A stretch of 5,299 nt of DNA, from assembly GCA_002384725.1 (NCBI GenBank), contig DGBF01000013.1, positions 577-5,875 on the forward strand, written 5' to 3'. Under the pieces are notes generated by a model that ran no database searches, was not told where the DNA came from, and saw nothing but the letters and a program-made list of their open reading frames with translations. Shown here piece after piece: positions 1 to 5,299 of the stretch (position 1 is the first letter of the stretch; each line of letters opens with the position of its first letter). The position numbers and the translations under genes were made by a program. This DNA comes from Flavobacteriales bacterium UBA4011 (GTDB lineage Bacteria; Bacteroidota; Bacteroidia; Flavobacteriales_D; Crocinitomicaceae).

Positions 1-371
1 TGCTCAACTACCGCTTCTTCTTGTTCTTCTTCTTCTTCTTCTTTCTCTTCTTTATTTTCTGATGAAGTAGTTTTTTCTGATGATTTATCAGAAGATGTAT
101 TTCCAGCAGCAATGATTGCAGAAACATCAGTACCTGCAGGTCCAATAATAGTTAAAAGGCTGTCTACAGGAGCTGTTTCTCCTTCTTGAACGCCAATGTA
201 CAGAATAGTTCCTTCATAGAAACATTCAAATTCCATTGTAGCTTTGTCGGTTTCAATTTCAGCCAAAACTTCTCCGGAAGCTACAGTATCACCAACTTTT
301 TTAGACCATTCCGCAACAACACCTTCTGTCATGGTGTCGCTCAATTTGGGCATGTATATAATTTCAGCCAT
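1..371 (-). CDS. pdhC: Pyruvate dehydrogenase complex E2 (dihydrolipoamide acetyltransferase), N-terminal part, cut by window edge
   Basis: Only the first 123 codons are present; the gene continues past the left edge. Residues 1-77 form a biotinyl/lipoyl domain: it opens MAEIIYMPKLSDTM, and the lipoylation motif ETDKATME places the lipoyl lysine at K43. In this family the swinging lipoyl arm carries acetyl groups from E1 to the E2 active site and then to CoA, in the cytoplasm. From about residue 90 the chain becomes a Ser/Thr/Lys/Glu-rich linker with six consecutive Glu (GAA) codons and almost no Pro or Ala, unlike the Ala/Pro-rich linkers of classic E2 proteins. The peripheral-subunit-binding and catalytic domains are not visible. 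The ATG at 371 lies 20 bp after the pdhA stop, behind a purine-rich AGAAGAAAT stretch, so co-transcription with pdhA is likely. The E2 of another 2-oxoacid dehydrogenase is possible in principle, but the adjacent PdhA makes pyruvate the best substrate. Confidence 0.93.
   Translation of the reverse strand, partial: MAEIIYMPKLSDTMTEGVVAEWSKKVGDTVASGEVLAEIETDKATMEFECFYEGTILYIGVQEGETAPVDSLLTIIGPAGTDVSAIIAAGNTSSDKSSEKTTSSENKEEKEEEEEEQEEAVVE
15..50. repeat. GAA/TTC trinucleotide tract coding the E2 acidic linker
   Basis: On the plus strand this is a run of TTC triplets: two at 15-20, one TTG, then six uninterrupted at 24-41, followed by TTT, CTC and TTC. On the coding (minus) strand it reads as Glu codons (GAA, one GAG) with one Gln and one Lys. 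The unit is three bases, so slippage would change linker length without a frameshift. The pure part is short (six units). Confidence 0.7.
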
Positions 372-391
372 TCTAATTTCTTCTAACTTGA

Positions 392-1444
392 TTAATATTC
401 AACTATATATGGATAATCTGGTTCTTTGTAGATATCGTCGTACAAATCTTTTCCTTCTGGATACGGAGAGTCCTCGGCAAACTTCACCGATTGGTCTACT
501 TCCTTTTTCACCCAAACCGAAACTTCTTCGATTTGTTTTTCCGTCATCCATTTGTTGTCTTTAATAACGCGCAAACAATGCTCAATTGGATCTTGTTCTT
601 GCCATTCAGCTACTTCATCTTTCGAACGGTATTTTTGAGGATCTGACATGGAATGTCCTTTATAACGATATGTTCGAATATCTAGTAAAGTCGGTCCATC
701 GCCTTTTCTTCCTCTTTGAGCTGCTTCAGCAATAGCTTCATGTACGGACTCAGGTCGCATTCCGTTTACCACTTTCGATGGCATTTCATACGACAAACCA
801 ATTTTAGATAAATCTTGCACGTTTGTCGTTCGTTGGACAGACGTTCCCATTGCATAATTATTATTTTCGATAATAAATACAATTGGTAATTTCCAAAGCA
901 TGGCCATGTTGAAGGTTTCGTGCAATGCTCCTTGACGAACTGCCCCATCTCCCATGGAAACGACAGCTACGTTTTTACTTCCTGAATATTTTTCAGCAAA
1001 GCCAACACCTGCTCCCATGGCTATTTGAGCGCCAACGATTCCGTGACCGCCCATAAAACCAACTTCTTTGTCGAAAAAGTGCATTGAACCACCTTTCCCT
1101 TTCGAACAACCTGTTGAGCGCCCGTAAAGTTCAGCCATTAAAATTCTTGGATCTGTTCCTAAAGCGATTGGATGCGCATGATCACGATACGCCGTCATGT
1201 GCTTGTCACCTTTAACGCAGGCACTTGCCGTACCTGCCACAATAGCTTCTTGCCCTATATACAGGTGGCAAAATCCGCCAAATTTTTGTTGTATATACAA
1301 CTGACCTGTTTTCTCCTCAAACTTGCGGATCAACAACATGTCTTTATACCATTTCAAATATGTTTCTTTCGAAAACTTCGTCCCTTTCGCGTCTTTATTT
1401 TTCGTTTTAGTCGCCTTGGGACTTTTTGGAGCTTTGGTTGCCAT
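392..1444 (-). CDS. pdhA: Pyruvate dehydrogenase (acetyl-transferring) E1 component, alpha subunit
   Basis: This 350-residue protein is the thiamine-diphosphate-binding alpha subunit of heterotetrameric E1. With the beta subunit (not in this window) it decarboxylates pyruvate and reductively acetylates the E2 lipoyl group. The dehydrogenase fold starts near residue 26 (SKETYLKWYKDMLL). The ThDP/Mg motif begins at GDG 165-167 and ends at the Asn run 194-196 (ENNNYAMG). The loop YRYKGHSMSDP (259-269) keeps H264 and S265; S265 corresponds to the main regulatory phosphoserine of mitochondrial E1 alpha, although no kinase is seen here. Residues 1-26 are an extra basic tail with nine lysines; many relatives begin close to the KETYLKWY motif. 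The start is firm: an in-frame TAG lies directly before the ATG, and the next Met (M36) would remove the conserved motif. A TAnnTTTG promoter lies 26 bp upstream, and pdhC follows after 20 bp. A branched-chain 2-oxoacid E1 alpha is less likely given the close PDH-type motifs. Confidence 0.96.
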   Translation of the reverse strand: MATKAPKSPKATKTKNKDAKGTKFSKETYLKWYKDMLLIRKFEEKTGQLYIQQKFGGFCHLYIGQEAIVAGTASACVKGDKHMTAYRDHAHPIALGTDPRILMAELYGRSTGCSKGKGGSMHFFDKEVGFMGGHGIVGAQIAMGAGVGFAEKYSGSKNVAVVSMGDGAVRQGALHETFNMAMLWKLPIVFIIENNNYAMGTSVQRTTNVQDLSKIGLSYEMPSKVVNGMRPESVHEAIAEAAQRGRKGDGPTLLDIRTYRYKGHSMSDPQKYRSKDEVAEWQEQDPIEHCLRVIKDNKWMTEKQIEEVSVWVKKEVDQSVKFAEDSPYPEGKDLYDDIYKEPDYPYIVEY

Positions 1445-1470
1445 CTATATCTGGATTTTTATTCTACGGA

Positions 1471-1504
1471 CAAATATAACAAGAAGATTCTACTTTTTTT
1501 TCAA
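1471..1504 (-). promoter_or_regulatory. Proximal pdhA promoter, Bacteroidota type
   Basis: On the minus strand the -7 element TATATTTG (1478 to 1471) matches the Bacteroidota consensus TAnnTTTG exactly. A TTG at 1504-1502 is a candidate -33 element with a 23-base spacer, the long end of the accepted range. The -7 element ends 26 bases before the pdhA ATG, giving a leader of about 20 nt. The same arrangement precedes the other two intact genes with visible starts, which supports the call. Confidence 0.65.
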
Positions 1505-1520
1505 GAGATTTTAAGAATTT

Positions 1521-1538
1521 GATGTTATTAATATCATC
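1521..1538. promoter_or_regulatory. Imperfect 18-bp palindrome upstream of pdhA, possible operator
   Basis: GATGTTATTAATATCATC equals its own reverse complement except for one mismatched pair (positions 5 and 14); the centre is ATTAAT. It lies about 17 bp upstream of the TTG of the proximal pdhA promoter, and copies of TTTAAGAA (1510-1517 and 1553-1560) flank it. This would suit a dimeric regulator. AT-rich palindromes also arise by chance, and no known operator was recognised. The rest of the 1445-1619 spacer holds only the promoter elements listed. Confidence 0.3.
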
Positions 1539-1608
1539 GTTCAATTGATTCATTTAAGAACGAATAAAATTTAACCTTGAACTGTTCGTTATCGTTTACA
1601 AAATAGTA

Positions 1609-1641
1609 CAAATATAAAGATGAAACCGAATCGCTTCGCAA
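1609..1641 (-). promoter_or_regulatory. Possible distal promoter reading toward pdhA
   Basis: A second exact TATATTTG (1616 to 1609, minus strand) is preceded by TTG at 1641-1639 with a 22-base spacer, inside the 17-23 range. It would start a transcript with a leader of roughly 155 nt that crosses the 1521-1538 palindrome. It overlaps the first codons of the decayed plus-strand gene. An eight-base match is not rare in AT-rich DNA, so this is tentative. Confidence 0.35.
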
Positions 1642-2277
1642 CTGGCTTGGCAATGCTTTCGGTCCTGATTATCAGTATGGTCATGTTCCGCTAGGCCATC
1701 ACGAAAGAGATTTATTACCTTTTCTTAATCTGGAATATTTTTTTGTCCTGGATTCCAATTGGAATCATTTTTCTGATTCGCGCCAATTCTCAAAGATCTT
1801 TAAACAAATTGCGCAACCTTTCTCTTTTTTGGAATTTGGCTGCTTTTTCTGACGAATTCACCTTACATTATTACGGACCTTTTACATTTAAAATACAATA
1901 CCCACTGTATAATGTGGTATGTTGCCATTTTAATTATTCCATTTGCTTTAACATTACTGTTAATCGGGCTATACTCTATACTATTGGCTTTTCGGTTTCT
2001 AATTTAGTTTTACAGCGTCAAAAAAATGTAATTGCTTTTTTTTGGTCTGAACCTATTATCGGGATTTGAAATATACCTTGGACGGCATTGTCGGTTGAAT
2101 AGCTGGGATATCTTTCAAAAACCCAATTATCTTTTCAATAAAATTATGCGCCAGTTTTCGAATCCATTGACTTTGAAAGTAACTTTGACTTATGGATTTA
2201 CGATGTTTGTCCTCTTCCTGATTTTCGCCTATATGGCTAAGGAAAACGATCAGGGAATTAATTCGCCTCGGAACTAA
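1620..2277 (+). pseudogene. Decayed DUF1361-like integral membrane protein gene
   Basis: No single frame is open, but frame pieces join into a protein of about 219 residues resembling DUF1361 membrane proteins. Piece 1 starts at ATG 1620, meets an in-frame TAG at 1692-1694 and continues with FLIWNIFLSWIP. The frame shifts near the T6 run at 1825-1830 (one extra base) into WLLFLTNSPYIITDLLHL and a long hydrophobic helix, ending at TAG 2005-2007. A second shift near 1998 (one base lost) gives NLVLQRQKNVIAFF. A third, at the T8 run 2036-2043 (one extra base), gives LSGFEIYLGR and LNSWDIFQKP, a last hydrophobic segment, and TAA at 2275-2277. From my memory of the family, the usual motifs read LLFLPNAPYIITD, WYD/WFD, and LGRYLRWNSWD. 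Here P, A, D and W of those positions are replaced, which suggests real decay. The family's molecular role is unknown. It is the only plus-strand gene trace, no good plus-strand promoter was found, and its 3' end overlaps the regulator gene. Confidence 0.85.
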
Positions 2278-2935
2278 ACAAGAACTTGTTCGGTTTAACA
2301 AAATTCATTTTAACGGCGTACATAACAATTCCAGCCGTGTTTTTAACACCAAGTTTTGCCATAACGTTCTTTCTATGTGTATTGACCGTATGACTGCTCA
2401 GGAATAATTTCTCAGCAATTTGCACGTTGGTATAACCTTCAGATATGAAAACAATGATTTCGCTTTCTCTTTCCGTCAATAATACTGGTTCGCAGGTAAA
2501 CGAATCTAAATCCACATCATTCACATCAATGGAAGCTTTTTTAATCGTTTCGAGTATCTGCCCACAAAAGAACTTGGACCCTCTCCCCGTTTCTCTCACT
2601 GCATCAACAATTTCTCCAACAGCACAGTCTTTTTTGATGTAAGAAATAACCCCACTTCGCAAGGCATGTACTAAGGTCTGGGCGGATTGTTCTGGTGTAA
2701 TTGCCAAGATATGCAGTTTAGGATATTTTGATTTTATCTTAGGGATAACATCTATATCAAAACCATAGGCGGTGTAGTCTATGAGAACTATATCTGTTTC
2801 GAATTGCCTCAGAATGGAGAACAATTGATCGGCATTTCTCGCCTCTCCAACGACATCAATTCCAATCTCGGCGTGAAGTATACTTTGCAGACCTACTAGA
2901 ACGATATCGTTATTATCTGCAATTATGACCTTCAT
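2258..2935 (-). CDS. NarL/LuxR-family response regulator transcription factor
   Basis: A 225-residue two-domain DNA-binding regulator of the usual length. Residues 1-115 form a receiver domain: D53 in IVLIDYTAYG is the likely phospho-acceptor, T80 the switch Thr and K102 the conserved Lys. The acidic pocket reads D7-N8-N9, so the usual Asp-Asp pair is reduced to one Asp, and the usual D-x-x-M-P-G after the phospho-site is DYTAYG. Residues 153-209 form a LuxR-type helix-turn-helix (LTERESEI; SSHTVNTHRKNVMAKLGV), with the recognition helix around 180-193. No histidine kinase is in the window, so it is an orphan here and its targets are unknown. The ATG is fixed by an in-frame TAA at 2942-2944, three codons upstream. 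It has its own promoter and is insulated from glnN by a terminator. Its last 20 bp overlap the end of the convergent pseudogene, and no terminator hairpin was seen just downstream. Confidence 0.92.
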   Translation of the reverse strand: MKVIIADNNDIVLVGLQSILHAEIGIDVVGEARNADQLFSILRQFETDIVLIDYTAYGFDIDVIPKIKSKYPKLHILAITPEQSAQTLVHALRSGVISYIKKDCAVGEIVDAVRETGRGSKFFCGQILETIKKASIDVNDVDLDSFTCEPVLLTERESEIIVFISEGYTNVQIAEKLFLSSHTVNTHRKNVMAKLGVKNTAGIVMYAVKMNFVKPNKFLFSSEAN

Positions 2936-2962
2936 GCTTATTTAGAATTGTTTTAGATAAGA

Positions 2963-2992
2963 CAAAATTAGGAAATAATTGCAAACCATCAA
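2963..2992 (-). promoter_or_regulatory. Promoter of the response-regulator gene
   Basis: On the minus strand TTG (2992-2990), a 19-base spacer and TAATTTTG (2970-2963) match the Bacteroidota -33/-7 consensus exactly, with near-ideal spacing. The -7 element ends 27 bases before the ATG. It lies just downstream of the glnN terminator, so the regulator is probably transcribed independently of glnN. Confidence 0.7.
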
Positions 2993-3007
2993 GAGATTAA
3001 AAACAAA

Positions 3008-3038
3008 AAAAACGGAGCTCTTAAAGAACTCCGTTTTT
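3008..3038 (-). terminator. Intrinsic terminator of glnN
   Basis: An inverted repeat with arms AAAAACGGAG and CTCCGTTTTT is extended inward by four more pairs past one C-A mismatch, leaving a tiny AT loop. Read on the minus strand, the hairpin begins about 20 bases after the glnN stop, and CCG is followed by eight T (3012-3005), the classic U-tract. The plus strand also ends in five T, so it could act in both directions, but only glnN needs it here. Confidence 0.9.
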
Positions 3039-3057
3039 GGATTGGTTGTTTGGTAAA

Positions 3058-5244
3058 TTATCTAGTCCAAAGCATCTCTCTGAATTTAGGCAAAGGCCAT
3101 AATTCATCATCGACTAAGATTTCTAATTTATCTGCATGATATCTGATTTCTTCGAAGTGTACTTTCACTTTATCACAGTACACGCGGGCTTTTTTCTCCA
3201 TGTCTTCAATTTTATTGGCGTCTTTACGATCGACCAACATTTTGTCGCATGCATCCTTCATTTTATTCATATGAAGTGACGTTCTCATCAATAAATCCAG
3301 TTGTGCATCACAAGCCACTTTAGCTTGTTTTTCTCCAAGTACATCGAACATACCTTGTACATTGCTCAGTAGTTTGTTTTGGTATTCGATAACTGCCGGA
3401 AAAATATGATTTAAAGCCAAATCGCCCATCAATCGAGCTTCTATTTGAATTTTATAAATATATGCTTCATATTCAATTTCTTGACGGGCATGTAATTCTC
3501 TTGGAGTTAAAACTCCCATATCGTCAAATAATAGGGCTACTTTTTTGTCACCCCAAACTTTCAATGCACTTGGCGTGTCTTTCAAATTAGACAAACCACG
3601 TTTCTTTGCTTCTTTCACCCATTCCTCACCGTATCCATTTCCTTCGAAACGAATCTTTTTGGAAGCTTTAATGGCAACTTGTAATTCTTTGATAATAGCT
3701 TCGTCTTTACCTTCGCCTTTAGCGATTCTAGCATCTACTGCTTTTTTGTACAATTTCAGCTGATTCGCCATGATGGTATTCAAAACAATCATTGCCGATG
3801 CACAATTGGCAGATGAACCTACTGCACGGAATTCGAATTTGTTTCCCGTAAAAGCAAATGGTGAAGTTCTGTTTCGATCCGTATTATCTAAAATAATTTG
3901 TGGAATCTTACCAATATTCAATTTCAACTCCGTTTTCTCTTCAGGTGTCATTTTACCTGCTTTGACATTTTTTTCAAGATTGTCCAAAGCTTCTGTTAAC
4001 TGTGAACCGATAAAGGCCGAAATAATCGCTGGAGGTGCTTCGTTAGCTCCTAAACGGTGGTCATTTCCTGCTCCTGCAATACATGCACGAAGCAAATCGG
4101 CGTTGTCGTGTATGGCTTTGATTGAGTTAACGAAAAAAGTTAAAAACTGAAGATTTGACTTCGGATTCTTTCCTGGAGCCATCAAGTTTACTCCCGTATC
4201 TGTTGCTAATGCCCAGTTGTTGTGTTTCCCTGAACCGTTTACTCCTGCAAATGGTTTTTCGTGTAACAAAACATGAAAATTATGCTTTCTCGCTACTTTC
4301 TCCATGATGTCCATCAATAAAAGATTGTGGTCGTTTGCTAAGTTACACTCTTCATAAATTGGCGCGCACTCAAATTGATTTGGTGCTACTTCATTGTGAC
4401 GAGTTGTCACTGGAATACCCAAACGAATAGATTCATATTCAAACTCTCGCATGAAATTGGTCGCTCTCTCTGGAATTGAACCAAAATAATGATCGTCCAA
4501 TTGTTGCCCTTTTGCTGGTGCATGTCCGAACAAAGCTCTGCCCGTCATCATAATATCTGGACGCGCATTGTATAATGCAGAATCAATCAAGAAATATTCT
4601 TGCTCCCAACCTAATGTAGCGTGTACTTTCGTGACGTTTTTATCAAAATATTGACAAACACCTGTCGCCGCTTGATCCACTGCATTCAAGGCTTTTAAAA
4701 GTGGCATTTTATAATCCAAAGCTTCACCCGTGTAGGAAATGAAAATAGTTGGAATACACAATGTTTTACTGATAACGAAAGCTGGAGACGATGGATCCCA
4801 TGCAGTGTATCCTCTCGCTTCGAATGTATTTCGGATTCCTCCATTTGGAAAAGAAGAAGCATCTGGTTCTTGTTGTACTAATAAATCACCATCAAATCTT
4901 TCGATTGCTCTCCCCGGTCCTACCGGTTTAAAAAATGCATCGTGCTTTTCAGCAGTTGAACCTGTTAATGGTTGAAACCAATGCGTATAATGGGTTGCCC
5001 CTTTCGTAACCGCCCAATCTTTCATTGCTGAAGCTACTTGATCTGCAATACGTCTATCCAGACGAGTTCCATTTTGAATGGATTCAATCATAGACTTATA
5101 AGCTTCACTAGGAAGGTATTCGCGCATGATTTCCGTATGAAATACGTTTTCACCAAACACTTCTGAAATCTTTCCATCAAAACTCATTTTGCAAGGAACT
5201 CTTCTCATCACATCTTGAAACGCTTGCATTCTTTTTGTAGCCAT
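3058..5244 (-). CDS. glnN: Glutamine synthetase type III
   Basis: This 728-residue enzyme forms glutamine from glutamate, ammonia and ATP, the entry step of ammonia assimilation in the cytoplasm. Length and sequence match the GSIII family, which assembles as a double-ring dodecamer and is much longer than GSI or GSII (about 350-470 residues). The N-terminal GSIII domain covers about residues 20-210. The catalytic domain carries GWEQEYFLID (212-221; metal ligands E214 and E216), HNEVAPNQFE (283-292; E285), NGSGKHNNWA (336-345; H341) and KFEFR (469-473; E471 and R473), so the active site looks intact. A GSIII-specific C-terminal region runs from about 560 to the end and is rich in charged helices. 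The start is the first ATG after an in-frame TGA at 5281-5283. The gene stands alone between its promoter and a strong terminator. No PII (glnB), ammonium transporter or glutamate synthase gene is visible. glnA is also used as a symbol for this enzyme. Confidence 0.97.
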   Translation of the reverse strand: MATKRMQAFQDVMRRVPCKMSFDGKISEVFGENVFHTEIMREYLPSEAYKSMIESIQNGTRLDRRIADQVASAMKDWAVTKGATHYTHWFQPLTGSTAEKHDAFFKPVGPGRAIERFDGDLLVQQEPDASSFPNGGIRNTFEARGYTAWDPSSPAFVISKTLCIPTIFISYTGEALDYKMPLLKALNAVDQAATGVCQYFDKNVTKVHATLGWEQEYFLIDSALYNARPDIMMTGRALFGHAPAKGQQLDDHYFGSIPERATNFMREFEYESIRLGIPVTTRHNEVAPNQFECAPIYEECNLANDHNLLLMDIMEKVARKHNFHVLLHEKPFAGVNGSGKHNNWALATDTGVNLMAPGKNPKSNLQFLTFFVNSIKAIHDNADLLRACIAGAGNDHRLGANEAPPAIISAFIGSQLTEALDNLEKNVKAGKMTPEEKTELKLNIGKIPQIILDNTDRNRTSPFAFTGNKFEFRAVGSSANCASAMIVLNTIMANQLKLYKKAVDARIAKGEGKDEAIIKELQVAIKASKKIRFEGNGYGEEWVKEAKKRGLSNLKDTPSALKVWGDKKVALLFDDMGVLTPRELHARQEIEYEAYIYKIQIEARLMGDLALNHIFPAVIEYQNKLLSNVQGMFDVLGEKQAKVACDAQLDLLMRTSLHMNKMKDACDKMLVDRKDANKIEDMEKKARVYCDKVKVHFEEIRYHADKLEILVDDELWPLPKFREMLWTR

Positions 5245-5250
5245 TGTTCT

Positions 5251-5268
5251 AAAAATTTTAAAATTTTT
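5251..5268. promoter_or_regulatory. Perfect 18-bp AT palindrome in the glnN leader
   Basis: AAAAATTTTAAAATTTTT is exactly self-complementary, centred between 5259 and 5260. It sits between the -7 element and the ATG, 7 to 24 bases upstream of the start codon, across the expected transcription start and leader. It could be an operator for a dimeric repressor, a weak leader hairpin, or chance in very AT-rich DNA. No known nitrogen-regulator site was recognised. Confidence 0.4.
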
Positions 5269-5270
5269 AC

Positions 5271-5278
5271 CAAATGTA
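5271..5278 (-). promoter_or_regulatory. -7 element of the glnN promoter
   Basis: TACATTTG on the minus strand matches TAnnTTTG exactly and ends 26 bases before the glnN ATG, as at pdhA. No -33 TTG is seen within the remaining 21 bases; with a spacer of 19-23 it would lie beyond the right edge of the window. Confidence 0.6.
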
Positions 5279-5299
5279 CATCATTTTTTAGGGGGTAGG

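Noticed and set aside
186..564. Plus-strand open frames across the pdhC/pdhA junction
   Set aside because: They are antisense shadows of strongly supported pdhC and pdhA coding sequence.
1558..1590. Inverted repeat AACGAA / TTCGTT as a terminator or operator
   Set aside because: The stem is only six pairs, with a loop of about 19 bases and no T-tract.
1577..1597. Possible plus-strand promoter for the DUF1361-like gene (TTG at 1577, TATCGTTT at 1590)
   Set aside because: The -7 candidate has two mismatches to TAnnTTTG and the spacer is only about 10 bases.
1743..2069. Plus-strand open frame of 108 codons as an independent small membrane protein
   Set aside because: It follows the pseudogene frame only to about 1830 and again at about 2000-2040; between these the family-like sequence is in another frame, so it is a fragment.
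2032..2277. Plus-strand open frame of 81 codons (TTG start) as a separate gene
   Set aside because: It is the C-terminal piece of the same DUF1361-like protein, beginning in mid-domain at a frameshift, with no start signal.
2056..2301. Minus-strand open frame of 81 codons downstream of the regulator
   Set aside because: It lies opposite the reconstructed DUF1361-like pseudogene and overlaps the end of the regulator gene; the protein shows no recognisable features.
3545..4975. Several plus-strand open frames of 72-126 codons within glnN
   Set aside because: They are antisense to conserved glutamine synthetase coding sequence and show no family features.

Overview
The window looks like chromosomal DNA of a Bacteroidota bacterium, most likely Flavobacteriales. 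Three things point there: low-GC, AT-rich spacers; a 728-residue type III glutamine synthetase of the kind typical of this phylum; and Bacteroidota-style promoters (-7 element TAnnTTTG, -33 TTG) ahead of each intact gene, with no strong Shine-Dalgarno sites. The PdhA sequence reminds me of Fluviicola/Crocinitomicaceae-type proteins, but that placement is only an impression. No mobile element, CRISPR array, tRNA or rRNA was seen.

Layout: every intact gene is on the minus strand. From right to left they are glnN (type III glutamine synthetase, 3058-5244) with its promoter and a perfect 18-bp palindrome in the leader; a strong intrinsic terminator (3008-3038); an orphan NarL/LuxR-type response regulator (2258-2935) with its own promoter; a decayed plus-strand gene (1620-2277); a 175-bp spacer with promoter signals; pdhA (392-1444, pyruvate dehydrogenase E1 alpha); and the start of pdhC (E2, lipoyl domain and acidic linker), which runs off the left edge. 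pdhA and pdhC are 20 bp apart and are probably one operon.

The most interesting item is the plus-strand stretch 1620-2277. No single frame spans it, but joining three-frame pieces rebuilds a full-length (about 219 residues) membrane protein resembling the DUF1361 family. It carries one in-frame TAG and at least three single-base frameshifts, and its 3' end overlaps the end of the response-regulator gene by 20 bp. It is a recent pseudogene or, less likely, a cluster of sequencing errors.

Functionally the window pairs central carbon metabolism (pyruvate to acetyl-CoA) with ammonia assimilation (glutamine synthesis). A regulator of unknown target lies between them. Nothing here proves that the regulator controls either neighbour. 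I see no convincing new multi-gene system.
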